From NCBI RefSeq assembly GCF_018739885.1, contig NZ_JADOES010000019.1, positions 31,385 to 95,384 of the forward strand: 64,000 nt of DNA, given 5' to 3'. Positions within the stretch are counted from its first letter, which is position 1, and the number at the start of each line of letters is the position of its first letter. Made by a program: the position numbers and the translations under genes. Source of the stretch: Leptothoe spongobia TAU-MAC 1115 (GTDB taxonomy: Bacteria > Cyanobacteriota > Cyanobacteriia > Phormidesmidales > Phormidesmidaceae). This document shows positions 1-9,050 of the stretch, in pieces. The notes below the pieces were generated by a model. That model was given only the letters and a program-made list of their open reading frames with translations. It was not told the origin of the DNA and made no database searches.

Positions 1-823
1 CTAGACCACCGCCCACATCTAGTTCACTGATGGGTAACCCGTAGCGCTTAGCGGTTTCCATCCAAGTTACTAGGACGGCAGATAAGTCCTTATGGGGCTG
101 CAGCTCAAAGATCTGGGAACCGATGTGGGCGTGGAGACCAATACAGGTGAGCGCAGTTTGCTGAGTAATGTAGGCAAAAACCTCTTCTAGTTGATCGGGG
201 TCAAAGCCAAATTTGCTATCGATATGGCCGGTTTTGATGTATTCATGGGTGTGACATTCAATGCCGGGGGTGAGGCGTAGCAGGATGGTGGCAGGGGTGT
301 CTGGAGTAGTTAGGATACCGAGGGTTCTAAGCTCATGCCAGTTATCGACGACAATACGGCAGCCTGCCTCGATACCCTGCTGAAGTTCGCTACGGGACTT
401 ATTATTGCCATGAAAATATATCTTGTCTGAGCTGACGCCGGCTTTTAGAGCGGTGAGCAGTTCCCCCCCAGAGACAACGTCAATGGCCAGACCTTCCTGG
501 TTTGCGATCGCACACACGGCCAAACAGTTCCATGCTTTTGACGCGTACATCACCAGAGAATCTCCTGGATAGAACTGCTTAAAAGCCTGGCGATATTGCT
601 GACAAGCCGTTCGTAGCGTGAATTCATCCAAAATATATAGGGGTGAGCCAAACTCCTGGACCAGATCGAGTACATCACAGTCCCCTACTTCCAGGTGGTC
701 CTGCCTATTTACCCGAGCACTCAAGGGAAGAATCCGCTGATTAGGAGAGTCGGTTCCATCGGTCTCCAAATAAAGGCGGCTGGATTGAACGGTTTGATTT
801 GCAGAAGGAAGTATGGACACCAT
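1..823 (-). CDS. lysA: Diaminopimelate decarboxylase, N-terminal part (cut by window edge)
   Basis: PLP-dependent enzyme that decarboxylates meso-diaminopimelate to lysine in the last step of lysine synthesis. Reading the minus strand from an ATG at 823 gives about 274 residues in one open frame down to base 2. Visible family segments are the cyanobacterial N-terminus with RILPLSARVN and GSPLYILDEFTLR, the PLP-lysine region VMYASKAWNC, and HIGSQIFELQP followed by ELDVGGGL. The C-terminal barrel and beta-domain lie left of the window, so completeness cannot be judged. It is divergent from rimI with a 144-bp shared upstream region. Family assignment is firm. Confidence 0.93.
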   Translation of the reverse strand, partial: MVSILPSANQTVQSSRLYLETDGTDSPNQRILPLSARVNRQDHLEVGDCDVLDLVQEFGSPLYILDEFTLRTACQQYRQAFKQFYPGDSLVMYASKAWNCLAVCAIANQEGLAIDVVSGGELLTALKAGVSSDKIYFHGNNKSRSELQQGIEAGCRIVVDNWHELRTLGILTTPDTPATILLRLTPGIECHTHEYIKTGHIDSKFGFDPDQLEEVFAYITQQTALTCIGLHAHIGSQIFELQPHKDLSAVLVTWMETAKRYGLPISELDVGGGL

Positions 824-967
824 AGATTAGTCGTCAAATTGTCAGAGGATGCATCACCCAAGCGCCTTGGATGGTTGCACCCTAGCGGTTGAAGTAACGT
901 CGTAAGCTCCAGTGTACAATCCGCACCTGTTCCCAGGTGACCTGCTAGAAAATATTGGCAATGCCCC

Positions 968-1519
968 ATGATGACTTCCCTGACCTGTCGAATTTTGAAT
1001 GATGAGTTGCTCCCTGCTGTGCTGGAGCTAGATCGACTCTGTCTGGGAGGGCTATGGACCGAAGCAGGCTATCGTCGTGAGATCGACAGCCCCAATAGCG
1101 ATTTGTTAGTGCTGTTGGCCGATCAAGATATCATTGGCCTGGGATGTTTGTGGGCAATTTTAGATGAAGCCCATATCACCACGCTAGCGATTCACCCCGA
1201 TTACCATCGCCAGCGTTTGGGGCAATTTTTATTGATACAGCTACTGTATTTGGCTGGCAAACGAACCCTCACCCACGCCACTCTAGAAGTGCGGGCCTCC
1301 AACCAACGAGCCCTTAGTCTTTATCAAAAATTTGATTTTCGGACAGCGGGACGACGTAAGCGTTATTACAAAGATGACGAGGATGCTCTAATCCTGTGGC
1401 GTAGCCAACTACAAACACCTGAGTTCTTGCAATCTTTAGAGCATCTAGAAAGAGAGTGCATAGAAACATTTGATACATACCAATATCATTGGTCGCCAGG
1501 TGTAACGTTTGATCATTAA
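968..1519 (+). CDS. rimI: Ribosomal protein S18-alanine N-acetyltransferase (RimI-like GNAT)
   Basis: GNAT acetyltransferase of 183 residues, probably acetylating the N-terminal alanine of ribosomal protein S18. The acetyl-CoA loop is RQRLGQ at about residues 81-86, and the RimI signature follows as LEVRASNQRALSLYQKFDF at about 106-124, then GRRKRYYKDDEDALILWR. The first two codons are both ATG (968 and 971), so the start is uncertain by one residue. Length is slightly above the usual 150-165, with an extra 35-residue tail. Sits between lysA (divergent) and clpC (same strand). Family is clear; the exact substrate is by homology. Confidence 0.88.
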   Translation: MMTSLTCRILNDELLPAVLELDRLCLGGLWTEAGYRREIDSPNSDLLVLLADQDIIGLGCLWAILDEAHITTLAIHPDYHRQRLGQFLLIQLLYLAGKRTLTHATLEVRASNQRALSLYQKFDFRTAGRRKRYYKDDEDALILWRSQLQTPEFLQSLEHLERECIETFDTYQYHWSPGVTFDH

Positions 1520-1855
1520 TACGTATTAAATGTTTATACACAAAATGAGCTCGTCAATACTGCAGTGCAATTGGCGAGCAATTATCTATATATATGGGAT
1601 GTAGTTTTAAAACTCATACTGGGTTCGGCTTAAATCCGGGTTAAGGCTATCAGTAGTCATTAACCCGTGATGTAGCTAGTGCGACCCATGTGAATCCAAT
1701 CCAATCTCAAGACTGAGGCTCCATTCATTTTGTTGTAGTAGATCTTTTTTATTCGCTAGATCCTTTGCAAGTAGTGAATACCGGCACAGTTTCACCAAAA
1801 ATGCCTGTGCTAGAATCAGGGCAACTCCGCACAAGCCAGGTGATGAAAAGCCGCC
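1520..1855. other. rimI-clpC intergenic region with a hairpin
   Basis: No credible gene here. Holds an 8-bp perfect inverted repeat, CGGGTTAA (1637-1644) with TTAACCCG (1660-1667), loop 15 nt. No T-run follows, so it is not a standard terminator. It could end the rimI transcript or sit in the clpC leader. The clpC promoter should lie in this segment but I cannot assign -35/-10 boxes with confidence. Confidence 0.4.
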
Positions 1856-4327
1856 ATGTTTGAACGCTTTACAGAAAAAGCCATTAAGGTGATCATGCTC
1901 GCCCAAGAAGAGGCCCGCCGATTGGGTCACAACTTTGTGGGTACTGAGCAAATCCTTCTCGGTCTCATCGGAGAAGGAACCGGCGTAGCCGCCAAAGTTC
2001 TGAAGTCCATGGGGGTCAATCTGAAAGATGCTCGGATCGAAGTCGAAAAGATTATCGGTCGTGGATCCGGGTTCGTCGCTGTAGAGATTCCCTTCACACC
2101 GCGTGCTAAGCGGGTACTAGAGCTGTCCCTGGAAGAAGCCCGCCAGCTGGGTCACAACTATATTGGTACCGAGCATTTATTGCTAGGGCTGATTCGTGAA
2201 GGTGAAGGCGTAGCGGCTCGTGTCCTTGAGAATCTTGGCGTTGATCTATCTAAGGTGCGCACCCAGGTGATTCGGATGTTGGGTGAAACCGCAGAGGTAT
2301 CTACTGGTGGTGGCCAGGGGCGTACGAAGACGCCTACCCTGGATGAATTTGGGTCTAACCTGACCCAGATGGCGTCGGAAGGTAAGCTTGACCCCGTGGT
2401 GGGTCGTCAAAAAGAAATTGAACGTGTCATTCAAATCCTCGGTCGTCGTACCAAGAATAACCCTGTTCTGATTGGTGAACCGGGGGTGGGTAAAACCGCG
2501 ATTGCTGAGGGCTTGGCCCAACGTATTGCCAACGGTGATGTGCCCGATATCCTTGAAGAAAAGCGAGTGGTTACCTTGGACATTGGTCTGCTGGTGGCAG
2601 GTACCAAGTATCGGGGTGAATTTGAGGAACGCCTAAAGAAAATTATGGATGAAATTCGCTCTGCGGCGAATGTCATTCTCGTGATCGATGAGGTCCATAC
2701 GCTAATCGGCGCTGGTGCCGCTGAAGGTGCCATTGATGCGGCGAATATCCTTAAGCCTGCTTTGGCTCGGGGTGAGCTGCAGTGTATTGGTGCGACGACT
2801 TTGGATGAGTATCGTAAGCACATTGAGCGAGATGCGGCTCTGGAGCGTCGTTTCCAGCCTGTCATGGTGGGTGAGCCCAGTGTTGAAGAAACCATTGAGA
2901 TCCTGCATGGCTTGCGCGATCGCTATGAGCAGCACCACAAGCTCAAGATTCTAGACGAATCATTGGAAGCTGCGGCTAAGCTAGCTGATCGTTATATTTC
3001 CGATCGCTATTTACCTGACAAGGCCATCGACCTAGTCGATGAAGCTGGTTCTCGGGTGCGGTTGATCAATTCCCAGCTGCCACCGGCGGCCAAGGAGCTA
3101 GATCGTGAGCTGCGCGGTGTGCTTAAGGATAAAGATAATGCGGTGCGTTCTCAGGACTTTGATAAGGCTGGAGAATTGCGCGATCGCGAAATGGAAATCA
3201 AGGCCGAAATCCGAGCCATTGCCCAGAGCAAGCGTACCGATGACGCTGCCGGTAACTCTGAGTCTCCTGAAGTCACCGAAGAGGACATTGCCAATATCGT
3301 CGCCTCCTGGACAGGGGTTCCTGTCAATAAGCTGACCGAAACCGAGTCCGATAAGCTGCTTAATATGGAAGATACGCTGCATCAGCGTGTTATTGGCCAA
3401 GATGAGGCCGTAAAAGCCATTTCTCGGGCAATTCGGCGGGCGCGCGTAGGGTTGAAAAACCCCAATCGCCCCATCGCCAGCTTTGTATTCTCTGGACCGA
3501 CAGGTGTGGGTAAAACTGAGCTAACCAAGACATTGGCCTCTTACTTCTTCGGTTCTGAAGAAGCCATGATTCGTCTTGACATGTCCGAATTTATGGAGCG
3601 CCACACAGTTTCCAAGCTGATTGGCTCTCCTCCTGGCTATGTCGGCTATAGCGAAGGTGGTCAGCTGACTGAAGCCGTCCGTCGTCGCCCCTACACCGTT
3701 GTGCTGTTTGACGAGATCGAGAAAGCCCACCCTGATGTCTTCAACATGCTGTTGCAGATATTGGAAGATGGACGCTTGACCGATGCTAAAGGTCGGACGG
3801 TGGACTTTAAGAACACCTTGCTGATCCTGACGTCCAATATCGGTTCTAAAGTGATTGAAAAAGGCGGCGGTGGTCTTGGCTTTGAGCTAGAGGAAGATGC
3901 AGCCGAGTCCCAGTACAATCGGATCCGGTCCTTGGTGAACGAAGAACTCAAGCAGTACTTCCGTCCTGAGTTCCTCAACCGTTTGGATGAGATTATTGTC
4001 TTCCGTCAGCTTACCAAGCCTGAGGTTAAGGAAATCTCCGATATCCTACTCAAGGAAGTCTTTGGTCGGTTAACCGAACAAGGAATTACCCTTGATGTGA
4101 CCGATAAATTTAAAGATCGTCTGGTGGAAGAAGGATACAATCCCAGCTACGGTGCTCGACCATTGCGTCGTGCCATTATGCGATTACTGGAAGATACTCT
4201 GGCCGAGGAAATCCTATCCAGTCGTTTGAAAGATGGTGATACTGCCGTCGTTGACGTGGATGATAAGGGTAAGGTTGTGATTGTGGCTAGAGAGAAGCGA
4301 GAACTGCTTACCCAAGGAGCTGATTAA
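1856..4327 (+). CDS. clpC: ATP-dependent Clp protease ATP-binding subunit ClpC
   Basis: HSP100 AAA+ unfoldase of 823 residues that feeds substrates to the ClpP/ClpR protease in the cytosol; ClpC is the major cyanobacterial and chloroplast form. Two N-domain repeats are visible ([15 protein letters not shown] and [15 protein letters not shown], within residues 1-145). First nucleotide-binding domain has GEPGVGKT near 206-213 and [17 protein letters not shown]-type middle segment ([14 protein letters not shown]) lies near 430-445. Second nucleotide-binding domain has [15 protein letters not shown] near 547 and [12 protein letters not shown]. Full family length and a single intact frame. Followed by a good terminator. 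Confidence 0.98.
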   Translation: MFERFTEKAIKVIMLAQEEARRLGHNFVGTEQILLGLIGEGTGVAAKVLKSMGVNLKDARIEVEKIIGRGSGFVAVEIPFTPRAKRVLELSLEEARQLGHNYIGTEHLLLGLIREGEGVAARVLENLGVDLSKVRTQVIRMLGETAEVSTGGGQGRTKTPTLDEFGSNLTQMASEGKLDPVVGRQKEIERVIQILGRRTKNNPVLIGEPGVGKTAIAEGLAQRIANGDVPDILEEKRVVTLDIGLLVAGTKYRGEFEERLKKIMDEIRSAANVILVIDEVHTLIGAGAAEGAIDAANILKPALARGELQCIGATTLDEYRKHIERDAALERRFQPVMVGEPSVEETIEILHGLRDRYEQHHKLKILDESLEAAAKLADRYISDRYLPDKAIDLVDEAGSRVRLINSQLPPAAKELDRELRGVLKDKDNAVRSQDFDKAGELRDREMEIKAEIRAIAQSKRTDDAAGNSESPEVTEEDIANIVASWTGVPVNKLTETESDKLLNMEDTLHQRVIGQDEAVKAISRAIRRARVGLKNPNRPIASFVFSGPTGVGKTELTKTLASYFFGSEEAMIRLDMSEFMERHTVSKLIGSPPGYVGYSEGGQLTEAVRRRPYTVVLFDEIEKAHPDVFNMLLQILEDGRLTDAKGRTVDFKNTLLILTSNIGSKVIEKGGGGLGFELEEDAAESQYNRIRSLVNEELKQYFRPEFLNRLDEIIVFRQLTKPEVKEISDILLKEVFGRLTEQGITLDVTDKFKDRLVEEGYNPSYGARPLRRAIMRLLEDTLAEEILSSRLKDGDTAVVDVDDKGKVVIVAREKRELLTQGAD

Positions 4328-4364
4328 TCCCAGACCTAACTGCGATCGACCGCGATTGATTTTG

Positions 4365-4402
4365 AAATGGCTTCTTGATGTCAGATTAGGAAGCCATTTT
4401 TT
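4365..4402 (+). terminator. Rho-independent terminator of clpC
   Basis: Ten-base perfect stem AAATGGCTTC (4365-4374) with GAAGCCATTT (4390-4399), followed by a run of six T. Lies 38 bp after the clpC stop codon. Confidence 0.85.
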
Positions 4403-4615
4403 AATGCAATTGATTTTTTGTGAACGGAGTAAAGGTATCGTTTAGATACACAACCGTTAACTATTGTAAACTGACTTAACGCTTCCTTGCGTGCCATGAG
4501 CATCAGCTTTGATAATGATCTTACCGACAAGCAACCTTGCTGTAGGGTCACAAGAGCTGATAGCTTCAGCGAAATTATTGTTATGTGTTGCTGAATCTTA
4601 GGATGGCCGAATGAT

Positions 4616-4646
4616 CAACTTTGTTAGCTGCTAGGTAACAAAGTTG
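4616..4646 (+). promoter_or_regulatory. Perfect 11-bp leader hairpin upstream of the Pro/Ala-rich gene
   Basis: CAACTTTGTTA (4616-4626) pairs perfectly with TAACAAAGTTG (4636-4646) around a 9-nt loop. No T-run follows. It ends 58 nt before the likely GTG start at 4705 and only 13 nt before the in-frame ATG at 4660, so it may be a 5' leader structure or an operator. Confidence 0.45.
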
Positions 4647-4704
4647 TCAAAAGCATCCCATGAATCAGCAATGCGATTGCTGTTTGATTAGGAGCATAGT
4701 TAGA

Positions 4705-5163
4705 GTGCTGGACAAACTTTTAGGTAAAAAGTCTAGATACTATTTAGAACTGTCCGAAGATGAAATAGCAGCTGTTCCTAAGCCTGCCGATACGCCAACG
4801 CCCAAGTCTGCTGCACCAAAAGCAGCACCAGTTGCCGACGCTAAACCTGCTGCACCAAAAGCAACACCAGTCGCCGCCGCTAAACCTGCTACACCAAAAG
4901 CGGCCAGTGATAAGGCTAGTGAAAAAGCAGTGACGCCAGCAGTGGCAACTAACCCTATTCCAGATTCCCAAGAGCTAATCCGCACGGCCTTGGCAGCTTC
5001 AGTGACCTCATCACAGCCCTTAGCTGAAAAAGGGCCTGAACCTACATTCTCTTCTGACTATTTAATGCCGAAGGCTTCTGCAGGTCGTCGTCGTCCTGGG
5101 CCTAGCATGTCACCATTTAAATCAATGGCTAAGAACATGAGACGACAAAGTTCTGGTTTCTAG
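4705..5163 (+). CDS. Small Pro/Ala-rich cyanobacterial protein of unknown function
   Basis: 152 residues from the preferred GTG start at 4705, which is preceded by AGGAG ten bases upstream and opens with LDKLLGKKSRYYLELSEDE, a start I associate with other cyanobacterial homologues. An in-frame ATG at 4660 would add 15 residues with no Shine-Dalgarno. The middle is a low-complexity linker made of a 13-residue unit (AAPKAAPVADAKP) repeated about 2.5 times, i.e. a 39-bp DNA repeat. The C-terminus is basic (AGRRRPGPSMSPFKSMAKNM). No signal peptide or membrane segment. Function unknown. Confidence 0.7.
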   Translation: MLDKLLGKKSRYYLELSEDEIAAVPKPADTPTPKSAAPKAAPVADAKPAAPKATPVAAAKPATPKAASDKASEKAVTPAVATNPIPDSQELIRTALAASVTSSQPLAEKGPEPTFSSDYLMPKASAGRRRPGPSMSPFKSMAKNMRRQSSGF

Positions 5164-5200
5164 CGGCATATTTCCCAATTATTTTAATTAACTGGAAAAT

Positions 5201-5239
5201 AGAAATAGCGGGATACGGTGATCGTATCCCGCTATTTCT
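5201..5239. terminator. Bidirectional terminator between convergent genes
   Basis: A 17-bp perfect stem, AGAAATAGCGGGATACG (5201-5217) with its complement at 5223-5239, and a 5-nt loop. It sits between the stop codons of two convergent genes and has A/T-rich flanks on both sides, so it probably ends both transcripts. Confidence 0.8.
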
Positions 5240-5251
5240 ATCTAATGAGTT

Positions 5252-6217
5252 TTAGCGATTGGCATAGGCTGCCATGGGTTCCTGAATAAAGCGAATGTAC
5301 AGATGCTTGAAAGTGGACTTCATCACCCGAGGCATACCAAAGTCGATGGGCATTAGTTTTTTGGGAAACTGCCAATTTTCAATACTCAGTTCAGACGGTG
5401 ACTGGAGAACAAACTCAATGTTCTCGGGGCAAAGCCCTAGCCGTTGGGAGGCAGCAACCGTTGGGATCTGAGATGGGGCTACCTGGAGGACATCTACCAT
5501 AGCTCGGTCTAGGGCGTAGACATTTGGTGATGCGCCTAGGACCCCGAGCTGTCTTGGCTCGCCACCGCTGGGACCATTACCCTCATGGCCGATGATGCCA
5601 TCTAAAATCGTCAGGTCCGGGTCGATTGCTTGGGCCGTTTCTACCAACATTTGGGCAAATCGCTGACGGTCTTTGCCCGCTTCCATGTGCCACCAGGCCT
5701 TCATTTTGCCTGGAACACAGCCAAAGAGATTCTTGACTCCCATGGTGAGGGTAAGCTGCACGTGGGATTTAATCTTAGGTAGATTAATCACCACATCCGC
5801 TTCCATCGCCTCTTTAGAAAGCAGTAAATTGTCAAAGTCATTATCTGCCTTTTGCTGCTCCAGGTTGTAGCGCTGGCCATGGAGTTCGACGATAGGCAGG
5901 TCAAGTTTTTGCGCCCACTTTAGTAGGCCATTGGCCTTGGCCACACCATAGGCACTACCAAATGCCGGGCTATCACCTAAAAACGGTTTGCCACCGACTT
6001 CTTGAACGAGTTTGGCAACGCAATAGACCACCTCGGGCCGGGTAGTACATTCTTTTGTCGGTCGTGAGCCTGTAAGTAGATTGGGCTTGAGAAGTACTCG
6101 CTGTCCTGGTTTGACATAAGCTGCCATGCCACCTAAAGGAGCCAATAGATCACGAATCTGCTGCTCTAGTGTTTCGACGTTGTAGCTAGTGGCTTTGATC
6201 AGACTAACGGAAACCAT
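5252..6217 (-). CDS. DUF362 domain protein
   Basis: 321 residues with the DUF362 pattern: RVLLKPNLLTG near 40-50, the GDSPAFGSAYGVAKANGL segment, VVINLPKIKSHVQLTLTMGVKNLFGCVPG in the centre, and LTILDGIIGHEGNGPSGGEP toward the C-terminus. Family members are often found with iron-sulfur ferredoxin domains, but no CxxCxxC motif is present here, so this is the stand-alone form. Biochemical role of the family is not established. No signal peptide. Convergent with the preceding gene, sharing a terminator. Confidence 0.85.
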   Translation of the reverse strand: MVSVSLIKATSYNVETLEQQIRDLLAPLGGMAAYVKPGQRVLLKPNLLTGSRPTKECTTRPEVVYCVAKLVQEVGGKPFLGDSPAFGSAYGVAKANGLLKWAQKLDLPIVELHGQRYNLEQQKADNDFDNLLLSKEAMEADVVINLPKIKSHVQLTLTMGVKNLFGCVPGKMKAWWHMEAGKDRQRFAQMLVETAQAIDPDLTILDGIIGHEGNGPSGGEPRQLGVLGASPNVYALDRAMVDVLQVAPSQIPTVAASQRLGLCPENIEFVLQSPSELSIENWQFPKKLMPIDFGMPRVMKSTFKHLYIRFIQEPMAAYANR

Positions 6218-6360
6218 AGAAAGCTCAAGAAATAGTCAATGTCATCATTTAATTGTGGGGCCGACGACTCAAAAGTGCAATAACCCGCTAGAAAAGACAG
6301 GCTACAGGTTGTACGGTGACCAAGGGACCGATGGTTTCTAAGGACACTAGTGAAGAAAAA

Positions 6361-7107
6361 ATGATGCTAAGCCTGTGGGCAAAGACAAGTGGTACTTGGA
6401 TTAATGTGGCGCTGGTGCTGTTAGGTACGGTTAGCGGGCTCATCTTGCGAGGACGATTGCCTCGGGCGATGCAGGATGTGATTACCCAGGCAATGGGGCT
6501 CATTACCCTATTTATTGGGATACAGATGGCACAGCCGTTAACTCAGGTCAATGCGGGCCAGATTGCTGGAGTTATTGTTGGCATGGTGGCTTTGGTAATT
6601 GGGGGGCTGTTAGGAGAATGGTGGCAGATTGAAAAACGTCTGGCTGCGATTGGTGATTGGTTAAAGACTAAATTTGGTGGGGGTAGCCGGTTTACTGAGG
6701 GGTTTGTTGCAGCTAGTTTGTTGTATTGCATTGGTCCGATGGCTATTTTAGGTAGTCTCAACAATGGTCTCAGCGGTGACGGAACAATTTTGATTATCAA
6801 GGGCACAATGGATGGTTTGATATCAGTTGCATTGACGGGGAGTTATGGAGCTGGTGTAGGATTTTCGGTGTTGCCAGTGGCGGTTTATCAGGGAGGATTG
6901 TCGTTGTTGGCAGGATTGTTATCTGGTGGGATTGGTGACCCGGCAACTGCGCCTAGCATTTTGTTGGTGACTGGCGTAGGCGGCGTAATCATTATGGGGA
7001 TTGGGTTTAATTTGTTGCAGGTGGCAACGATTCGAGTGGCGTCGTTTTTACCAGCATTGTTGTTGACTCCATTGTTTTATCAACTGTGTCAGTTTTTGAG
7101 CGTTTAG
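6361..7107 (+). CDS. DUF554 family integral membrane protein
   Basis: A hydrophobic protein of about 248 residues with six or seven membrane segments. The DUF554 signature is clear: GTWINVALVLLGTVSGLILRGRLP at the start, then GLLGEWWQIEKRL, and LYCIGPMAILGSLNNGLSGD. Family function is unknown, presumed transport. Start choice: an upstream in-frame GTG at 6316 gives 263 residues, but homologues begin close to LSLWAKTSGTWIN, which favours ATG 6361 or 6364. Confidence 0.85.
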   Translation: MMLSLWAKTSGTWINVALVLLGTVSGLILRGRLPRAMQDVITQAMGLITLFIGIQMAQPLTQVNAGQIAGVIVGMVALVIGGLLGEWWQIEKRLAAIGDWLKTKFGGGSRFTEGFVAASLLYCIGPMAILGSLNNGLSGDGTILIIKGTMDGLISVALTGSYGAGVGFSVLPVAVYQGGLSLLAGLLSGGIGDPATAPSILLVTGVGGVIIMGIGFNLLQVATIRVASFLPALLLTPLFYQLCQFLSV

Positions 7108-7110
7108 TGG

Positions 7111-7740
7111 TTAGGCTCTGACAACAGATTTATTTTCTATGATGCCAATAAGTGTAGAGACTAAGATGTCTAAATCCCCTGGCAATTTGAACAGTTCCAA
7201 ATCTTGTGTGATTATCTGTTGTTGAGGATCGAGTTTGCCAAAGCGCCAAACTTCTCCAATGGTGACAGCACCAAATAATGGTTCGGATGATTCTTGCTGT
7301 TTTGCCAGGGCGATGAGTTCGACGGCTAGTTGTGTAAATCCTCGCGATAGATCATCATTTTTCGCTTCAATAATCAAAAATTCATGATCAGAGCGTAGTA
7401 GATAATCTAGATTGCCTTTGAGCCATTGACTGACGTTAAGGGGATATTCGATTTTGAGCTGACAGTTACAGAAAGCGGCTACGTCTATCAAAATAGGAGC
7501 TACTAAAGTTTCCCGGCGAGCCGTTTCGCTGGTCAAACTGACAACGGGTAATGTGCGCTCAATACGTTGCTGTAGTTCGGTGAGCTGGGGCAAAATGTGT
7601 TGACCCTGGGGTAAGGCGATTCTTGCTTTTTTTAGACGGTAGCCAAACTCGGCCAGGATATCCTCTGGGTCATAGGTCATTTCAAAGTATGACCGGAAAG
7701 TATAGGAGCGCTCAGGATCTAGAAGTTGCAGTTTAGCCAT
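7111..7740 (-). CDS. PD-(D/E)XK nuclease-like protein of unknown function
   Basis: 209 residues. The central part shows a restriction-endonuclease-fold core: GNLDYLLRSDHEFLIIEAK supplies the Asp and the E-x-K, followed by a helix with SRGFTQLAVELIALAKQQ, which fits the Q/Y-containing helix of this fold. The N-terminal 90 residues have no motif I recognise. Such cyanobacterial proteins are usually annotated as hypothetical. Its stop lies 3 bp beyond the DUF554 stop, so the two genes are tightly convergent. Nuclease activity is inferred only. Confidence 0.7.
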   Translation of the reverse strand: MAKLQLLDPERSYTFRSYFEMTYDPEDILAEFGYRLKKARIALPQGQHILPQLTELQQRIERTLPVVSLTSETARRETLVAPILIDVAAFCNCQLKIEYPLNVSQWLKGNLDYLLRSDHEFLIIEAKNDDLSRGFTQLAVELIALAKQQESSEPLFGAVTIGEVWRFGKLDPQQQIITQDLELFKLPGDLDILVSTLIGIIENKSVVRA

Positions 7741-7814
7741 GTGATTCAGTTTTTAAGCCTAAGGCTCTAAAACACAGAAGTTACTTCAACTATAGCGAAA
7801 CCCAGTATCTTGCT

Positions 7815-7853
7815 CACAGGCTCTGCCTGAAGCATAACGCCTGTGGCTCTGCC
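7815..7853. repeat. REP-like palindromic repeat
   Basis: CACAGGC (7815-7821) faces GCCTGTG (7839-7845), and the nonamer GGCTCTGCC occurs twice (7819-7827, 7845-7853). This resembles the short intergenic palindromic repeats common in cyanobacterial genomes. Family membership was not checked. Confidence 0.4.
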
Positions 7854-7865
7854 ACCAGATCAGGC

Positions 7866-7991
7866 CTACACCTGCATCCATTTTTTCAGCACTCGCATGG
7901 GCTGACCACTTTTGGGTTCGATTTGCTCTTTGCTCCAGGCGTTGGGATCGGCGAAGCCAAGCTTGTGTAGATGTTTAATGATTAGCTCCAT
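7866..7991 (-). CDS. Small conserved-looking protein, 41 residues
   Basis: An ATG at 7991 opens a 41-residue frame: MELIIKHLHKLGFADPNAWS followed by KEQIEPKSGQ and MRVLKKWMQV. The LHKLGFADPNAWS block and the VLKKW ending resemble a short cyanobacterial protein family of unknown function that I recall but cannot name. A second small frame (7975-8088, starting HSKLLLENFVVDNKDLEHL) overlaps its 5' end by 17 bp and may be an upstream partner or the true N-terminus after a frameshift. Moderate to low certainty. Confidence 0.4.
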   Translation of the reverse strand: MELIIKHLHKLGFADPNAWSKEQIEPKSGQPMRVLKKWMQV

Positions 7992-8192
7992 GGCAATGGT
8001 TGAACCAATAAGGATGATGAGGACCGACTAGATGTTCTAAATCTTTGTTGTCTACAACAAAATTTTCGAGAAGGAGTTTAGAGTGCATAGTATCAATGTG
8101 TGTCTGAAAAGTTAGTTTCTATGGTGACTAATTTTCTATAATTTACTTATGCTTTTTCCATTAGTTTCTAAAACGATATAGCGCTTAGTCTA

Positions 8193-9011
8193 GTGCACTA
8201 TCTCATGCCCATCCCCACTGGCCATTCCGTCCCCCAAACCGAGCAGCCTCGCTCCCCTCGCGAGACACTGCCCACCATGTATGACCTCCCCAGCGAATTT
8301 CCCGAGGAACCCGGTTTGCCAGACGAATTTCACGACCTCCAACCCCAACTACTCAGCCGGACCCTGCGTCTACAAGACTACGCTGCCGAAAACCGCTTTA
8401 CCGGCTCCGACCTCAACCTTTACTACGACGTCCATCACCCCCTCTGGCACAAACGCCCCGACTGGTTTCTGGCACTAGATGTCCCCCGCCTTTACGATGG
8501 CCATGACCTACGCCGTAGCTATGTCGTCTGGCAAGAAGGCCAAGCCCCTGCGGTCGTTGTAGAGTTTCTATCCCCCCGCACCGAACACGAAGATCTGGGA
8601 CGATTTTACAAAGATAGTGACCAGATCCCCGACGACATTGACTCTGAGCTATTGTCAGAAGGTGACAATAGTCGCCCTCCTAGCAAAGTAGACGTCTACG
8701 AACAATACCTACGAGTCCCCCATTACCTGGTCTATAGCCGCTACACCCAACGCCTGCGCTACTTCAAGCTCATTGGTCGTCGTTATCAAGAGCAACCTGT
8801 CCAGGACGGTACCCCCATGCTCTGGCTAGATGACCTAAAAATCGGCATGGGCCTATGGGAAGGCTACTTTGAAGGACTACCCGGCCCCTGGCTGCGATGG
8901 TGTGATGCAGAAGGCAACTGGTTGCTGACAGATACAGAACAAGCAGAAAAGCGAGCAGATCAATTAGCAGAACGCCTCAGAGCAATGGGCATTGATCCAA
9001 ATACGATTTAG
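8193..9011 (+). CDS. Uma2 family (DUF820) putative endonuclease
   Basis: 272 residues with the Uma2/DUF820 restriction-endonuclease-like core: RPDWFLALDVPRLYD, APAVVVEFLSPRTEHEDLG, then KVDVYEQYLRVPHYLVYSRY. The conserved Asp, Glu and the helix are all in place. The C-terminus ends in a short Glu/Ala coil (TEQAEKRADQLAERL), frequent in this family. Cyanobacteria carry many paralogues with unknown targets. In-frame ATGs at 8193, 8205 and 8277 leave the start open. Stand-alone gene. Confidence 0.85.
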   Translation: MHYLMPIPTGHSVPQTEQPRSPRETLPTMYDLPSEFPEEPGLPDEFHDLQPQLLSRTLRLQDYAAENRFTGSDLNLYYDVHHPLWHKRPDWFLALDVPRLYDGHDLRRSYVVWQEGQAPAVVVEFLSPRTEHEDLGRFYKDSDQIPDDIDSELLSEGDNSRPPSKVDVYEQYLRVPHYLVYSRYTQRLRYFKLIGRRYQEQPVQDGTPMLWLDDLKIGMGLWEGYFEGLPGPWLRWCDAEGNWLLTDTEQAEKRADQLAERLRAMGIDPNTI

Positions 9012-9050
9012 ACCAATGTCTGGGTGCTGTAGATGCAGCCTGATTACGAT

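Noticed and set aside
1676..1951. 91-residue minus-strand frame in the rimI-clpC spacer
   Set aside because: Overlaps the certain clpC start on the opposite strand, composition is unlike a family and no Shine-Dalgarno is seen.
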